From the NCBI RefSeq assembly GCF_037977055.1, contig NZ_CP150274.1, positions 806,001 to 870,000 on the forward strand: a stretch of DNA of 64,000 nt, in the 5' to 3' direction. The stretch's first letter is position 1. Each line of letters opens with the position of its first letter. The position numbers and the translations under genes were made by a program. Below the pieces are notes generated by a model that was given only the letters and a program-made list of their open reading frames with translations, did no database searches and had not been told where the DNA came from. This document shows, piece after piece, positions 18,619-26,870 of the stretch. The DNA is from Paenibacillus sp. FSL K6-1096 (GTDB lineage Bacteria; Bacillota; Bacilli; Paenibacillales; Paenibacillaceae).

Positions 18619-19491
18619 GTGAGCAAGGAAGCATCCATTGAGCTTGTGGAGCAGCAAACAGCCTCAGACGATTTGATCCGGCTGCTGAAAGAGATTTTCA
18701 AGACTGACCGTTTCGGCCAACCTGTTGTTATGGAAGGACAGATTTTGTATAACGGCTACCAATTACTGAAGCAGATGCCCAAGCCGCTGGAAGAAGAAAT
18801 CCTCTATGAACGCTTTTACAAGGGCCGGCAGCAACGTTACGAAGCGCTCATTGCACCGCATATGACAGAGATACAGCCGCTGCCTTTCAACATGGGTTCG
18901 GAAGCCAATTCTAAATATTTGTATTGCGGAGAAGAACCTCAGCATTCCGTTCTTCTATCCCCCTATAAGATCTCCACAATTCCTGTAACAGAGGAAATCT
19001 ATCATGAATATAACAGTGCACACAAAGTTACACATAAATTGAATCCAGCAGTAAACATGACATGGTACGACGCTTATATGTTCGCGGTCTGGTGTAATAC
19101 GGAGCTGCCGACTGAAGCTGAGTGGGAATATGCCTGCCGGGGCGGTACAAACGGTCCTTTCTTCTGCCAAGAAGAGCAGTTAACGGCTTACGCATGGTTC
19201 AGCGAGAATTCAAAAGGCGTATTGCATGAAACCGCCCATTTGGCTGCTAATCCCTATGGATTATACGACATGCTAGGTAATGTGTGGGAATGGTGCCTGG
19301 ATACTTATGATAGTGAATTTTATCACAATTCCAAATCACTAAATCCCATCAACTCTACCGCTAATGGCAACAAAAGCTGCCGGGGCGGAAGCTTTCACTC
19401 CTTTACAGATATGTGCCGTTCTGCGTTCAGACATCATGAGCCTGCTTCATTCTACGCCTATGACCTGGGTTTCAGAGTAATAAAAAAATAG
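18619..19491 (+). CDS. FGE-sulfatase superfamily (SUMF1-like) protein
   Basis: This 290-residue protein has an N-terminal helical part (about 1-85) and an FGE/SUMF1-like domain (about 88-290). The domain is recognised by FNMGSE, ELPTEAEWEYACRGG (162-176), NPYGLYDMLGNVWEWC (211-226), RGGSFH and LGFRV. The cysteine pair that binds copper in true formylglycine-generating enzymes is not seen after RGGSF; instead a CRSAFRHH segment occurs, as in broader family members. The three-His DinB iron site of EgtB-type sulfoxide synthases is also not visible. It is therefore an FGE-fold protein of unknown reaction, possibly an oxidase or ligand-binding partner in the pathway. GTG 18619 follows AAGGGG. Confidence 0.7.
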   Translation: MSKEASIELVEQQTASDDLIRLLKEIFKTDRFGQPVVMEGQILYNGYQLLKQMPKPLEEEILYERFYKGRQQRYEALIAPHMTEIQPLPFNMGSEANSKYLYCGEEPQHSVLLSPYKISTIPVTEEIYHEYNSAHKVTHKLNPAVNMTWYDAYMFAVWCNTELPTEAEWEYACRGGTNGPFFCQEEQLTAYAWFSENSKGVLHETAHLAANPYGLYDMLGNVWEWCLDTYDSEFYHNSKSLNPINSTANGNKSCRGGSFHSFTDMCRSAFRHHEPASFYAYDLGFRVIKK

Positions 19492-19505
19492 ATGGAGGTT
19501 GTCCC

Positions 19506-19784
19506 ATGTCCACAATTAAAGTATTAATCCCCCAATTCTTAAGCCACCTGATTGAACAGAAGCAAGAGCTTCAAGTCGAAGCGGGCAGTATGAATGAGCT
19601 GAAGACCTTCTTCCAGCAGAGCTATACGGAATTCAGCGAAAGAATCTGGACAGACCAGGGAGAAGCCAAACGGAGTGTGCTGTTCGTACTTAACGATGAA
19701 TTGCTTCAAACGGCGAATAGTGAAAATACAGAATTCGCTTCAGGTGATGAGCTTGGTATCATTCTGCAATTCGCAGGCGGTTAA
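19506..19784 (+). CDS. Ubiquitin-like sulfur-carrier protein (MoaD/ThiS-like), ends in Gly-Gly
   Basis: This 92-residue beta-grasp protein starts STIKVLIPQFL and ends GDELGIILQFAGG. Length, strand pattern and the C-terminal diglycine match MoaD/ThiS/CysO carriers. These are adenylated by an E1-like enzyme and then thiocarboxylated. The protein ends exactly at Gly-Gly, so no proteolytic trimming is needed, unlike carriers such as QbsE where extra residues follow. TGGAGG precedes the ATG. The E1-like gene follows directly. It probably carries sulfur, or a covalently bound intermediate, in the pathway encoded by this operon. Confidence 0.82.
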   Translation: MSTIKVLIPQFLSHLIEQKQELQVEAGSMNELKTFFQQSYTEFSERIWTDQGEAKRSVLFVLNDELLQTANSENTEFASGDELGIILQFAGG

Positions 19785-19842
19785 TGCTTCTCACGCACTC
19801 TGAACAATTGGAACTCAAAATAACGAAAAGGATGTGTCCTGT

Positions 19843-20628
19843 ATGACTATTCATTCCGAAACGGATTTAACGCAAGACGAGCTTGCCCGCTATAGAAGAC
19901 AGTTGATTTTGCCCGAAATCGGCCCCGAAGGGCAAAAACGTCTTAAACAAGCTAAGGTTCTGGTCATCGGGGCAGGCGGAATCGGCTCCCCTCTGCTGCT
20001 GTATCTCGCCGCTGCCGGAATTGGACATATCAGCATCTATGATCATGATGTTCTGGAGCTGACCAATATGAACCGGCAAATTATCCATGATTCCGCCAAT
20101 GCCGGCGTTCCCAAAGTGCAATCAGCGGAGCAAACTCTGAAGCGGCTGAACCCTGAGCTAACTTATGAGCTTCATGCCGAACGTTTAACAAGAGAAACTG
20201 CGCTCGTTGTAGTACCACAATATGATATTGTCGTGAACGCTGTAGATAATCTGGATACCCGGTATATGCTCAATGATGTCTGTGTAGAGCTTCGCAAGCC
20301 TTTGGTGGAAGGAAGCATCTTTCATTTTGAAGGCCAGGTGATGTTCATCTCGCCCGATGAGGACAGCGCATGTTACCGGTGTGTATATCCAGAGCCTCTG
20401 GAGCCGCCGAAAAAACAGGAGTTTGGTGTGATCGGGGTTACCCCAGGTATTGTAGGTACGCTGCAAGCGGCTGAGGTAATTAAATATGTAGCCGGAATAG
20501 GCAAATCCCTCAAGAATAGAATGATCTATTTTGATCTGTTATCCGCCAAGGTCAGAGAGATAGAATTGAAGCCGGACCCGGAATGTCCAGTATGCTCCCA
20601 AGTAAAGCAGAAGGCGGTTCTGCGATAG
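19843..20628 (+). CDS. E1-like ThiF/MoeB adenylyltransferase
   Basis: This 261-residue protein has the E1 adenylation fold: the ARYRRQLILPEIG arm, a nucleotide-binding VIGAGGIGSP (41-50), YDHDVLELTNMNRQ with D67 and R78, and VDNLDTR (D135). It has two CxxC zinc pairs (C177/C180 and C248/C251). The cysteine usually found before the GV(L)G crossover segment in MoeB/ThiF is absent here (KKQEFGVIGV). This favours a simple acyl-adenylation role over an acyl-disulfide mechanism. No rhodanese domain is fused. ATG 19843 is used; a GTG nine bases upstream is too close to the AAAGG. The partner is almost certainly the ubiquitin-like protein just upstream. Confidence 0.88.
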   Translation: MTIHSETDLTQDELARYRRQLILPEIGPEGQKRLKQAKVLVIGAGGIGSPLLLYLAAAGIGHISIYDHDVLELTNMNRQIIHDSANAGVPKVQSAEQTLKRLNPELTYELHAERLTRETALVVVPQYDIVVNAVDNLDTRYMLNDVCVELRKPLVEGSIFHFEGQVMFISPDEDSACYRCVYPEPLEPPKKQEFGVIGVTPGIVGTLQAAEVIKYVAGIGKSLKNRMIYFDLLSAKVREIELKPDPECPVCSQVKQKAVLR

Positions 20629-20663
20629 GCTCAATTAAGCATGACTGCAAAGGAGAAAAGGGT

Positions 20664-21677
20664 ATGAATTCTATGCTGCATCATTTTAAACCTGTAGAGC
20701 TAAGTGCAGAAGAAATGGAAGAGAGCTTAATCTATGTATGTTATGACCGGGTAATCTATCATTTTCTCAAACGAAATTTGGGTATCCAAAGCTTCTCCTG
20801 GCTCTTCTCGGACCGCTACCATGGTTTCATATATTCTGAAGCCAATGAGCCAATCCAGCCCATTCATAATGGACTTGCCGTTATTGTAGAGGCTTTGGGG
20901 GAATCCATTACAATCCTCCCTCAGCAGCTGTCCGAGGCTCTCCGCCCCCGGCTTGCCCAAGGCTGGAAGGCCAGTGCAATGGTAAGCTTCACCCGTCCTG
21001 ACGGAAGCAGCTATTATACCAGCACTTTAATTGAGGGAATGAACAACGATACTGTGTATGTCACCAAAACGAATGAGACATCTCCTATCGCATGTCTGCC
21101 GCTCCCAATTAAGGAATTAGCGGAGCGGATGGCCCGCAATCAGGATAACACAGTCAGCTTGCAGTATCTCAATACTTCACCAGAACTGCTCGAGGGTCTT
21201 CAGGGAGAGGGTATCGCACAATATCGCAGTATCCATCAATTACTGTACGCCGAAGATGAATCCACTGTATTAACTGTTGAAGGATTAAATGGGTTACTGG
21301 CTGACATTGAAAAACGGAAGCTGGAGTTACTCACTCCGCCTTTAAGCAAACGGGATCAATTACGAATGCATAAGCATGTAGCCAACAAAATTGAGCCTTT
21401 GCTGTGGGCCTGGTCTTCTATCCTTTCTGACCCGGAATGTTCTGCAGTGCTTGGGTCCAAGCACTCAGAGTCTATAATTTCATCTATAAACAGCCTGTCC
21501 CAAAGGCTAAAAGCTCTTTTTAAATGGACCAGTCTTGTTTGCTCGCGTCCGCAGATTAACTTTCTGGATTCCTACATAAGAGAGTTTTCAGAATTAATCC
21601 GGGAATTCAGCAGCTTCCAGAGCCTCGCGGCAGAAGCGGACCAGACACTTCTAAACACAATAGCTCATAGAAAATGA
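20664..21677 (+). CDS. Unrecognised biosynthetic-operon protein
   Basis: This is a 337-residue soluble protein with no signal peptide or membrane segment. The N-terminal part (about 18-150) has a Cys at residue 26 in IYVCYDRVIYHFLKR, followed by a FSDRYHGFIYSE segment and beta-rich stretches. The C-terminal part (about 210-337) is largely helical. The N-terminus loosely recalls the cysteine-dependent BtrH-type acyltransferase fold, but I cannot support that by eye. ATG 20664 has AGGAG upstream; the open frame overlaps the E1 gene end. Its place between the E1 and carrier protein genes suggests a role in transferring or loading an acyl/aminoacyl group. Confidence 0.6.
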   Translation: MNSMLHHFKPVELSAEEMEESLIYVCYDRVIYHFLKRNLGIQSFSWLFSDRYHGFIYSEANEPIQPIHNGLAVIVEALGESITILPQQLSEALRPRLAQGWKASAMVSFTRPDGSSYYTSTLIEGMNNDTVYVTKTNETSPIACLPLPIKELAERMARNQDNTVSLQYLNTSPELLEGLQGEGIAQYRSIHQLLYAEDESTVLTVEGLNGLLADIEKRKLELLTPPLSKRDQLRMHKHVANKIEPLLWAWSSILSDPECSAVLGSKHSESIISSINSLSQRLKALFKWTSLVCSRPQINFLDSYIREFSELIREFSSFQSLAAEADQTLLNTIAHRK

Positions 21678-21703
21678 GTCATAACGAATGGAGAGAAGAC
21701 ATT

Positions 21704-21958
21704 ATGAATCATAAACTTGAGGAAATCTTCAGCGGACTCGTATCTCCGGAAACTCTGCGGCAGATTTCTTGTAACTTTGAAGATATTGCCGATATCCATA
21801 TTAAGCAGTTGGGTGTGGATTCTCTGGCGATCATGGAGTTGGTACTTCGGATTGAAGAAACAATGGATGTGAATATCGATTATGAAACGTTCTCGGTTGA
21901 TGAAGTGGCAACTCCGCGGCTGATCCTGAACATGCTGGCTTCCAGACAGCCCAGCTAA
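21704..21958 (+). CDS. Acyl/peptidyl carrier protein
   Basis: This 84-residue four-helix carrier has the phosphopantetheine site LGVDSLAIMEL (Ser40). ATG 21704 has GGAGAG eight bases upstream; an earlier ATG at 21674 overlaps the previous stop but lacks a ribosome binding site. It needs a phosphopantetheinyl transferase encoded elsewhere. The stand-alone adenylation enzyme three genes downstream is the likely loader. Sequence alone does not separate an acyl from a peptidyl carrier; the AMP-ligase partner favours an aminoacyl or aryl thioester. Confidence 0.85.
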   Translation: MNHKLEEIFSGLVSPETLRQISCNFEDIADIHIKQLGVDSLAIMELVLRIEETMDVNIDYETFSVDEVATPRLILNMLASRQPS

Positions 21959-22010
21959 CTTCTGACCTTTTTTCACCAGTTCAACTCTAACTTAAAAGCG
22001 AGGTAGACTA

Positions 22011-23264
22011 ATGCTCCAGCGATCTGTTGCTATTTTTTCGGACGACGAAACCGGCCCATTGCTGGCTGATGCCGCTGAAAGTGCCGGCATTGAGCCGCAT
22101 TTATTTTTTGCCAAACCTCCCTGCAGACCAATCAGGCATTCATGGCATCATGTAGATCCTTATCTTCCTCCAGAAGAACTTAGCCAAGCAATCCAGGCAT
22201 TAATGGGAACTCCTGCGGGAATTGTATCCTGCATTGAACAATTGGCTGTGAATTTAGCCAAGACAGCGCAATGGCTGGGCGTATCCGCAAGCCCGGTTAG
22301 CGCAAGTGAGATCTTGCGAAGTAAGTCACGGATGAAGAGTGTGTGGGAGCAGGCCGGGGTTCGGACTCCGGCTGCCCGCCTGATTCAGCGTTCTTCAGAG
22401 CTTCAAGCAATAAGCCTTACCTATCCAGTTATCGTTAAGCCGACACATGGCGCGGCCAGCGCAGGGGTTCGGATTGTAGATAATGAACATGAGCTGCTGA
22501 AGCAGTTGAAGCAAATCTTCCGGTTCAATGCGACGACATTAGGCAGCGAAGCGGTAGAGCAGCCCGGAGCGCTGGTTGAAGAATATATTGATGGAGAAGA
22601 ATTCTCCGTAGATACCATCTGGTACCAGGGTCAGCCGCTTTTTGACGGGATTATGAGCAAGGGAACACCGCAAGGGCCTACCTTTCCAGACCGCTTGTAT
22701 TTCACCGATCCGTCCCTGGATCCCAAGACAAGACAGCATTTACTGGAATTATCTCACGCTGCCGTGCGTGCAGCCGGAGTACGCAATGGTGCAAGCCATA
22801 CGGAAATACGGATGCGGCAGGAACAAGGCTACGTGCTGGAAGCAGCATTGCGCCCAGGGGCGGGCGGCAGCTTCTATGAGTTATTTGAGCAAGCCTCCGG
22901 CCTTCCCTTCTCACAAGCATTTATATTGGCCTCGCTTGGCATGCCTAATGAGGAGGATATCCGTTATTTGAAAGAGATGTCTTCCAGACCTTCTGATCCT
23001 ACAGCACGGATGTACTGGTACAACATGGGATATAAGGGATCCGGAATTATTCAGAATATCCGCGGAACCGAGACGGTCTTGTCCAAACCCTTTGTCAGTA
23101 AGCTAGTCATCCGTAAAAAGACCGGTGAATATCTTTGCCCGGAAAGTGACTCTTTTGCCTATTTCGGCTGGATTACAGGACAATTGCCAGAGTCATTATC
23201 GGCTGAGGATTATTACGAGATGCTTACCGGACTTGAGACCTCCATTGAGATTGGCTTCAACTGA
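22011..23264 (+). CDS. ATP-grasp carboxylate-amine/thiol ligase
   Basis: This 417-residue enzyme has the ATP-grasp layout. An N-terminal Rossmann-like region is followed by the ATP-binding lobe with YPVIVKPTHGAASAGVRIV (about 139-157) and PGALVEEYIDGEEFSVD. The metal-binding part is TEIRMRQEQGYVLEAALRPGAGG (about 265-287). The family joins a carboxylate, through acyl-phosphate, to an amine, as in L-amino acid ligases and BtrJ-type carrier aminoacylation. In this operon it may build an amide bond, with a free amino acid or carrier-bound group as substrate. The reading frame is intact and preceded by GCGAGG. Confidence 0.82.
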   Translation: MLQRSVAIFSDDETGPLLADAAESAGIEPHLFFAKPPCRPIRHSWHHVDPYLPPEELSQAIQALMGTPAGIVSCIEQLAVNLAKTAQWLGVSASPVSASEILRSKSRMKSVWEQAGVRTPAARLIQRSSELQAISLTYPVIVKPTHGAASAGVRIVDNEHELLKQLKQIFRFNATTLGSEAVEQPGALVEEYIDGEEFSVDTIWYQGQPLFDGIMSKGTPQGPTFPDRLYFTDPSLDPKTRQHLLELSHAAVRAAGVRNGASHTEIRMRQEQGYVLEAALRPGAGGSFYELFEQASGLPFSQAFILASLGMPNEEDIRYLKEMSSRPSDPTARMYWYNMGYKGSGIIQNIRGTETVLSKPFVSKLVIRKKTGEYLCPESDSFAYFGWITGQLPESLSAEDYYEMLTGLETSIEIGFN

Positions 23265-23285
23265 ACATATGACGGAGGTAAAATC

Positions 23286-24548
23286 ATGAACTTTCGGTTT
23301 ACCAATCCCCGAATGCTATTGCCGCTTGGGGTTCTAATTACTAACATAGGGAATGGAATGTACACTCTGGCTGTAGGGAAGCTGCTCTATGATCAAACGG
23401 GCTCCTCCACCCCCTTCGCTATGCTGCTGATGTTGGAGGCGATACTAACCTTCTCCACTCAGGCCATCGCCAGTTCCGCTGTGGACAGAGGGCGGGCAAA
23501 ACAGTGTGCAGTCATAGCAGAAGCGATACGCGGTTTTGCTGTTCTAACAGCTTCCGCTTTTGTATTCGCAGGCCATACGGCAAGCATTCTGCTTGCTGCA
23601 ATTGTAATTAATCTGTTGCGTCCGTTCTACAGAACTGCCAGCTTCGCTATTGGTCCAATGATTGCCGACGGCAAGCAGCTGGCAGTCTACAATGCCCGGA
23701 CTAGCACCTTTTTTCAGATTGGTCAGTTTCTGGGTGCAGGGATAGCAGGCGTAATCATTTCTTTATTCTCACCTGTAGTAGCTATAGCACTTAACGGCAT
23801 GTCTTATCTCCTGTCTGCGCTGTGTATCGGTATAGCAGCTATTCCCGGTCAAAAGCTCAGAAACGGTCAAGGCAGCGGATTAGGCTCTATCCTTCTATCC
23901 ATCAGCCCAAAACGCTTTTGGAACGAATGGACCGCTCTGATCATGGTTGTGCTGCGGAAAAACAAAAAGGTTCTGGGGCTGGCTCTCCTATGCACAGCTG
24001 ACTACATCGTCGTTTCTTTTATAAACATATCTTATGCTCCTATTCTGGCCAAAATGGATGCGCCGTCCTGGTGGTTGTCGATATGGGATTCAGCCTTCTC
24101 GATAGGTGCCATAGCCGGTGCATACGTATTCGGAAAAATGGATCATTCCAGGTTCTATATGAACAGGACCGGGCTGGCGCTGATTGTGCAAGGATTAACC
24201 CTTGCTTCCATCGGTTTCTTGTATTCCCCCGTCTGGCTGGCACCCTGTATGCTCTTTCTGGGAGTATCCAATGCCTTCTCGGTATCCAGCTTTACTTATA
24301 ATCTTCAGATTACAGCTCCCGCCGAATTCCATGGGCGGATATCGGGCATCCGGCAGTTTTTTATATCAGCAGCCACTACGCTTGTCATCCCTTTACTGTC
24401 TTTTGCTATGAATGGAGGCGTGTCGCTGTCTGCTACACTTGCCGCTGTTATTTGCCTAAGTGTTGCTCTGCTGGTCCTGTTATTCCTGTCACCACTACTG
24501 AACAGTCCATTTAACCAATCCGGCTCTATCGCGGGAGAAAAGGAGTGA
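23286..24548 (+). CDS. MFS exporter
   Basis: This 420-residue integral membrane protein has about 11-12 hydrophobic helices and MFS spacing, with a basic loop after the second helix (VDRGRAKQ). The character is that of drug/metabolite efflux permeases (MFS_3-like). GGAGG precedes the ATG, and the gene sits between the ATP-grasp ligase and the adenylation enzyme with very short gaps. Export of, or self-protection against, the operon product is the likely job. Confidence 0.85.
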   Translation: MNFRFTNPRMLLPLGVLITNIGNGMYTLAVGKLLYDQTGSSTPFAMLLMLEAILTFSTQAIASSAVDRGRAKQCAVIAEAIRGFAVLTASAFVFAGHTASILLAAIVINLLRPFYRTASFAIGPMIADGKQLAVYNARTSTFFQIGQFLGAGIAGVIISLFSPVVAIALNGMSYLLSALCIGIAAIPGQKLRNGQGSGLGSILLSISPKRFWNEWTALIMVVLRKNKKVLGLALLCTADYIVVSFINISYAPILAKMDAPSWWLSIWDSAFSIGAIAGAYVFGKMDHSRFYMNRTGLALIVQGLTLASIGFLYSPVWLAPCMLFLGVSNAFSVSSFTYNLQITAPAEFHGRISGIRQFFISAATTLVIPLLSFAMNGGVSLSATLAAVICLSVALLVLLFLSPLLNSPFNQSGSIAGEKE

Positions 24549-24552
24549 GCTG

Positions 24553-26124
24553 ATGCTTGCACAAGCACTCATTAATTCTGCTATGCGCCACGCGGACAGG
24601 ACTGCCGTCAAGTACAATGATCAGTCTCTGACTTATGGACAGCTCATTACCCGGGCCAAAGTAGTTGCCTTGAAGCTTCGGAGGCTAGCAGCTGAAATGA
24701 ATACACCGGAAGAACCTGTCTGCGGGCTGGTATTCAGTCACGGTATACCGGGCATTATCGGAGTCGTAGCGTCGGTACTGGCCGGGCTCGTCTATGTACC
24801 TTTGGACGCATCTTATCCGCCTGGACGATTAGCCGATATCGCCCGCCATTCAGGAATAAGTATTCTCGTAACAGATTTTGATACACTTCCGGTTGCAGAA
24901 GCTTTAGCTGCTGTACATTCTAATCCGGTCTCCATAACGATGGTTGATGACATTTCCTGTAATGCAACCGGACAATATGATCTGGCAGAGAAACATCACT
25001 CGCGTGTATATCTGCTATATACTTCAGGCTCAACAGGAATCCCTAAAGGTGTAATTCAGCATGAAGAACCCATTATTCATTTTGCAGAGGCGTACATACA
25101 TGAACTGCAGATCACTCCAAATGACCGGCTCACTCTGTTTTCCACCTTTGGTCATGATGCAGCTGTCATAGATATTTTTGCAGGTCTATTATCTGGCGCT
25201 TGCCTGTATCCCTTGGATTTACGCATCCCGGAGAATTTGCTTAGATTACCCGGCTGGCTTAGCCGTAACAGCATTAGCGTCTGGCATAGCGTACCGAGTC
25301 TGTTCCGCACCTTTTTCACATCGGTCAGGCGGCTGCCTGCGCTTCCTGCACTGCGCCTTGCTGTATTGGGCGGAGAAGCACTCCGTTCCAATGACTACAC
25401 TCTATGTTCAAAGAAACTGCCGGGCACTGGGTTGTATAGCCTATACGGACAGACTGAATCCTCTTATTCATCCGGGCTTATTGTAACGCAAGCTGAGGAT
25501 GCCTCAGCCGTCGGCTTGCCGCTCCCGGGTACGAAGCTGCTTATCGCTCTAGGTACAGGAAGCTTTACGGTTATTTCTCCGTCCGGCGATTGGGTACAAG
25601 AAAGCTGTCCGCTTCTGAGCACTTACGGGATCGAGGACGCTGAATTGCTGATTGCCTCCCCCTATATTGCTGAAGGTTACTACAAAGATTCATATTTATC
25701 GGATCAGGCTTTCTTCACATCCCCTAAGTTTGGAAGGTTATACAGAACCGGCGATCTGGTTGAACCCGATGGAGCGGGAAGGCTCATATTCAGAGGAAGA
25801 AAAGATTCACTGATAAAAATCCGGGGCTACCGTGTTGAACCTGGGGAAATTGAATCATATATTCTAACCATCACAGGGGTGAAAGAGTGTGCTGTATGCT
25901 CCATTACTCGCAGCGGACCGGCAGCATTGACAGCTTTCATCCATTCTGACCGCCCCTTATTACTGACTGAGGTCAACCGTTGTCTGGAAGAACGGCTGCC
26001 AGCGTATATGCTGCTCTCCGAAGTTGTAAACCTGGAACAATTTCCTTATACCTTAACTGGAAAGATAGACAGGAAGAAGCTGGTCAGCGAGCTGGAACAC
26101 TTAACTTTAAGCGAGCGCCACTAA
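24553..26124 (+). CDS. Stand-alone NRPS-type adenylation enzyme
   Basis: This 523-residue AMP-forming ligase has all main core motifs: YTSGSTGIPKG, FGHDAAVIDIF (with the Asp that contacts an amino group), LYGQTES, YRTGDLV, GRKDSLIKIRGYRVEPGEIE and TGKIDRKKL with the catalytic Lys. A hand alignment to GrsA gives a tentative pocket code DAIHALLYSK, which I do not recognise. It has no condensation or carrier domain of its own, so it should load the separate carrier protein. The pocket Asp favours an alpha-amino acid over an aryl acid. It starts four bases after the exporter stop, with AAGGAG upstream, and is the last gene of the operon. Confidence 0.87.
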   Translation: MLAQALINSAMRHADRTAVKYNDQSLTYGQLITRAKVVALKLRRLAAEMNTPEEPVCGLVFSHGIPGIIGVVASVLAGLVYVPLDASYPPGRLADIARHSGISILVTDFDTLPVAEALAAVHSNPVSITMVDDISCNATGQYDLAEKHHSRVYLLYTSGSTGIPKGVIQHEEPIIHFAEAYIHELQITPNDRLTLFSTFGHDAAVIDIFAGLLSGACLYPLDLRIPENLLRLPGWLSRNSISVWHSVPSLFRTFFTSVRRLPALPALRLAVLGGEALRSNDYTLCSKKLPGTGLYSLYGQTESSYSSGLIVTQAEDASAVGLPLPGTKLLIALGTGSFTVISPSGDWVQESCPLLSTYGIEDAELLIASPYIAEGYYKDSYLSDQAFFTSPKFGRLYRTGDLVEPDGAGRLIFRGRKDSLIKIRGYRVEPGEIESYILTITGVKECAVCSITRSGPAALTAFIHSDRPLLLTEVNRCLEERLPAYMLLSEVVNLEQFPYTLTGKIDRKKLVSELEHLTLSERH

Positions 26125-26149
26125 CAACAGCGGGAGTTCCCCCCTTGCA

Positions 26150-26175
26150 AAGCCCCTGCCATTCTGCAGGGGCTT
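26150..26175. terminator. Terminator-like hairpin after the adenylation gene
   Basis: A perfect 10-bp GC-rich stem (AAGCCCCTGC, 26150-26159, and its complement, 26166-26175) has a six-base loop. The downstream U-tract is short. It lies 25 bases after the operon's last stop codon, between convergent genes. Confidence 0.6.
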
Positions 26176-26202
26176 GTCCGCATTAAGAGCATCTTTCCCT
26201 AT

Positions 26203-26754
26203 TCACGGGGCAAAAACCTCGGGATTATCGCTCGTCCAGGCGCCGATGCAGCCGATCAGGCAGGCTGTACAGCTTTTCAGCACCCGCCCGTCCCGGCTGT
26301 CCTCATACTCTAAAACGATATTGATGCCCTGCTCCCGCCAAGCAAGAATCCGGCCGGAGAAGCCGGGCCATTCGCATTCCTCATCCATCGCGGGCAGGCC
26401 GTAGGCCGCTATCGCCTCCACCGGAGAGTTGCTCATGGCAAGGCCCCCGGGAAGCAGCCCGGGATATGGAGTCTTGATCCGGTCATCCGCACCGGGCGCG
26501 AGGAAATGAACAGAACCGATGATCCAATCCTGATTCGTATACTGGAGTCCGGTTAGCTCGTTCAGCTTCGGTGCACGGTACACATCGATGCGGATGGATG
26601 ATTTCAAAGTCCAGATAATATCGTCGTTGAAATAGCTTTTGGGCGCGGGTACTCTCCGGACACCGTAAGGCTTCAGCAGGTCCTGGATACGCTTGGCATC
26701 ATACGGCTGGCCCAGCATATTCACCAGTTGATCGGAGGGTTCATTCGTGGTCAT
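26203..26754 (-). CDS. Hypothetical protein, unknown family
   Basis: This is a 183-residue soluble protein without signal peptide or membrane segments. It is rich in Trp, Gly and Pro in the middle (YTNQDWIIGSVHFL, PGLLPGGLAMSNSPVEAIAAYGLP) and ends with a short Cys-containing segment (CTACLIGCIG). GGGGAGAGGAAAGGC precedes the ATG, so translation is well supported. I do not recognise the fold. A TATAAT element lies 44-49 bases upstream (26798-26803). It is downstream of the BlaR1-like gene but separated from it by a terminator hairpin, so it is probably transcribed on its own. Confidence 0.55.
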   Translation of the reverse strand: MTTNEPSDQLVNMLGQPYDAKRIQDLLKPYGVRRVPAPKSYFNDDIIWTLKSSIRIDVYRAPKLNELTGLQYTNQDWIIGSVHFLAPGADDRIKTPYPGLLPGGLAMSNSPVEAIAAYGLPAMDEECEWPGFSGRILAWREQGINIVLEYEDSRDGRVLKSCTACLIGCIGAWTSDNPEVFAP

Positions 26755-26805
26755 GCCTTTCCTCTCCCCTTCACTTGTTCTTCTGTAATCCGCTCTTATT
26801 ATAGC

Positions 26806-26842
26806 AAAAGCGCACTCCCACGTGAAACTTGAGGAGCGCGCT
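26806..26842 (-). terminator. Terminator for the BlaI/BlaR1-like operon
   Basis: On the minus strand an AGCGC-x-CTC arm pairs with GAG-x-GCGCT around a loop and is followed by TTTT. It lies 29 bases beyond the BlaR1-like stop codon. Confidence 0.6.
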
Positions 26843-26870
26843 CACTTACTGATGCCATCCTACAGATTGC

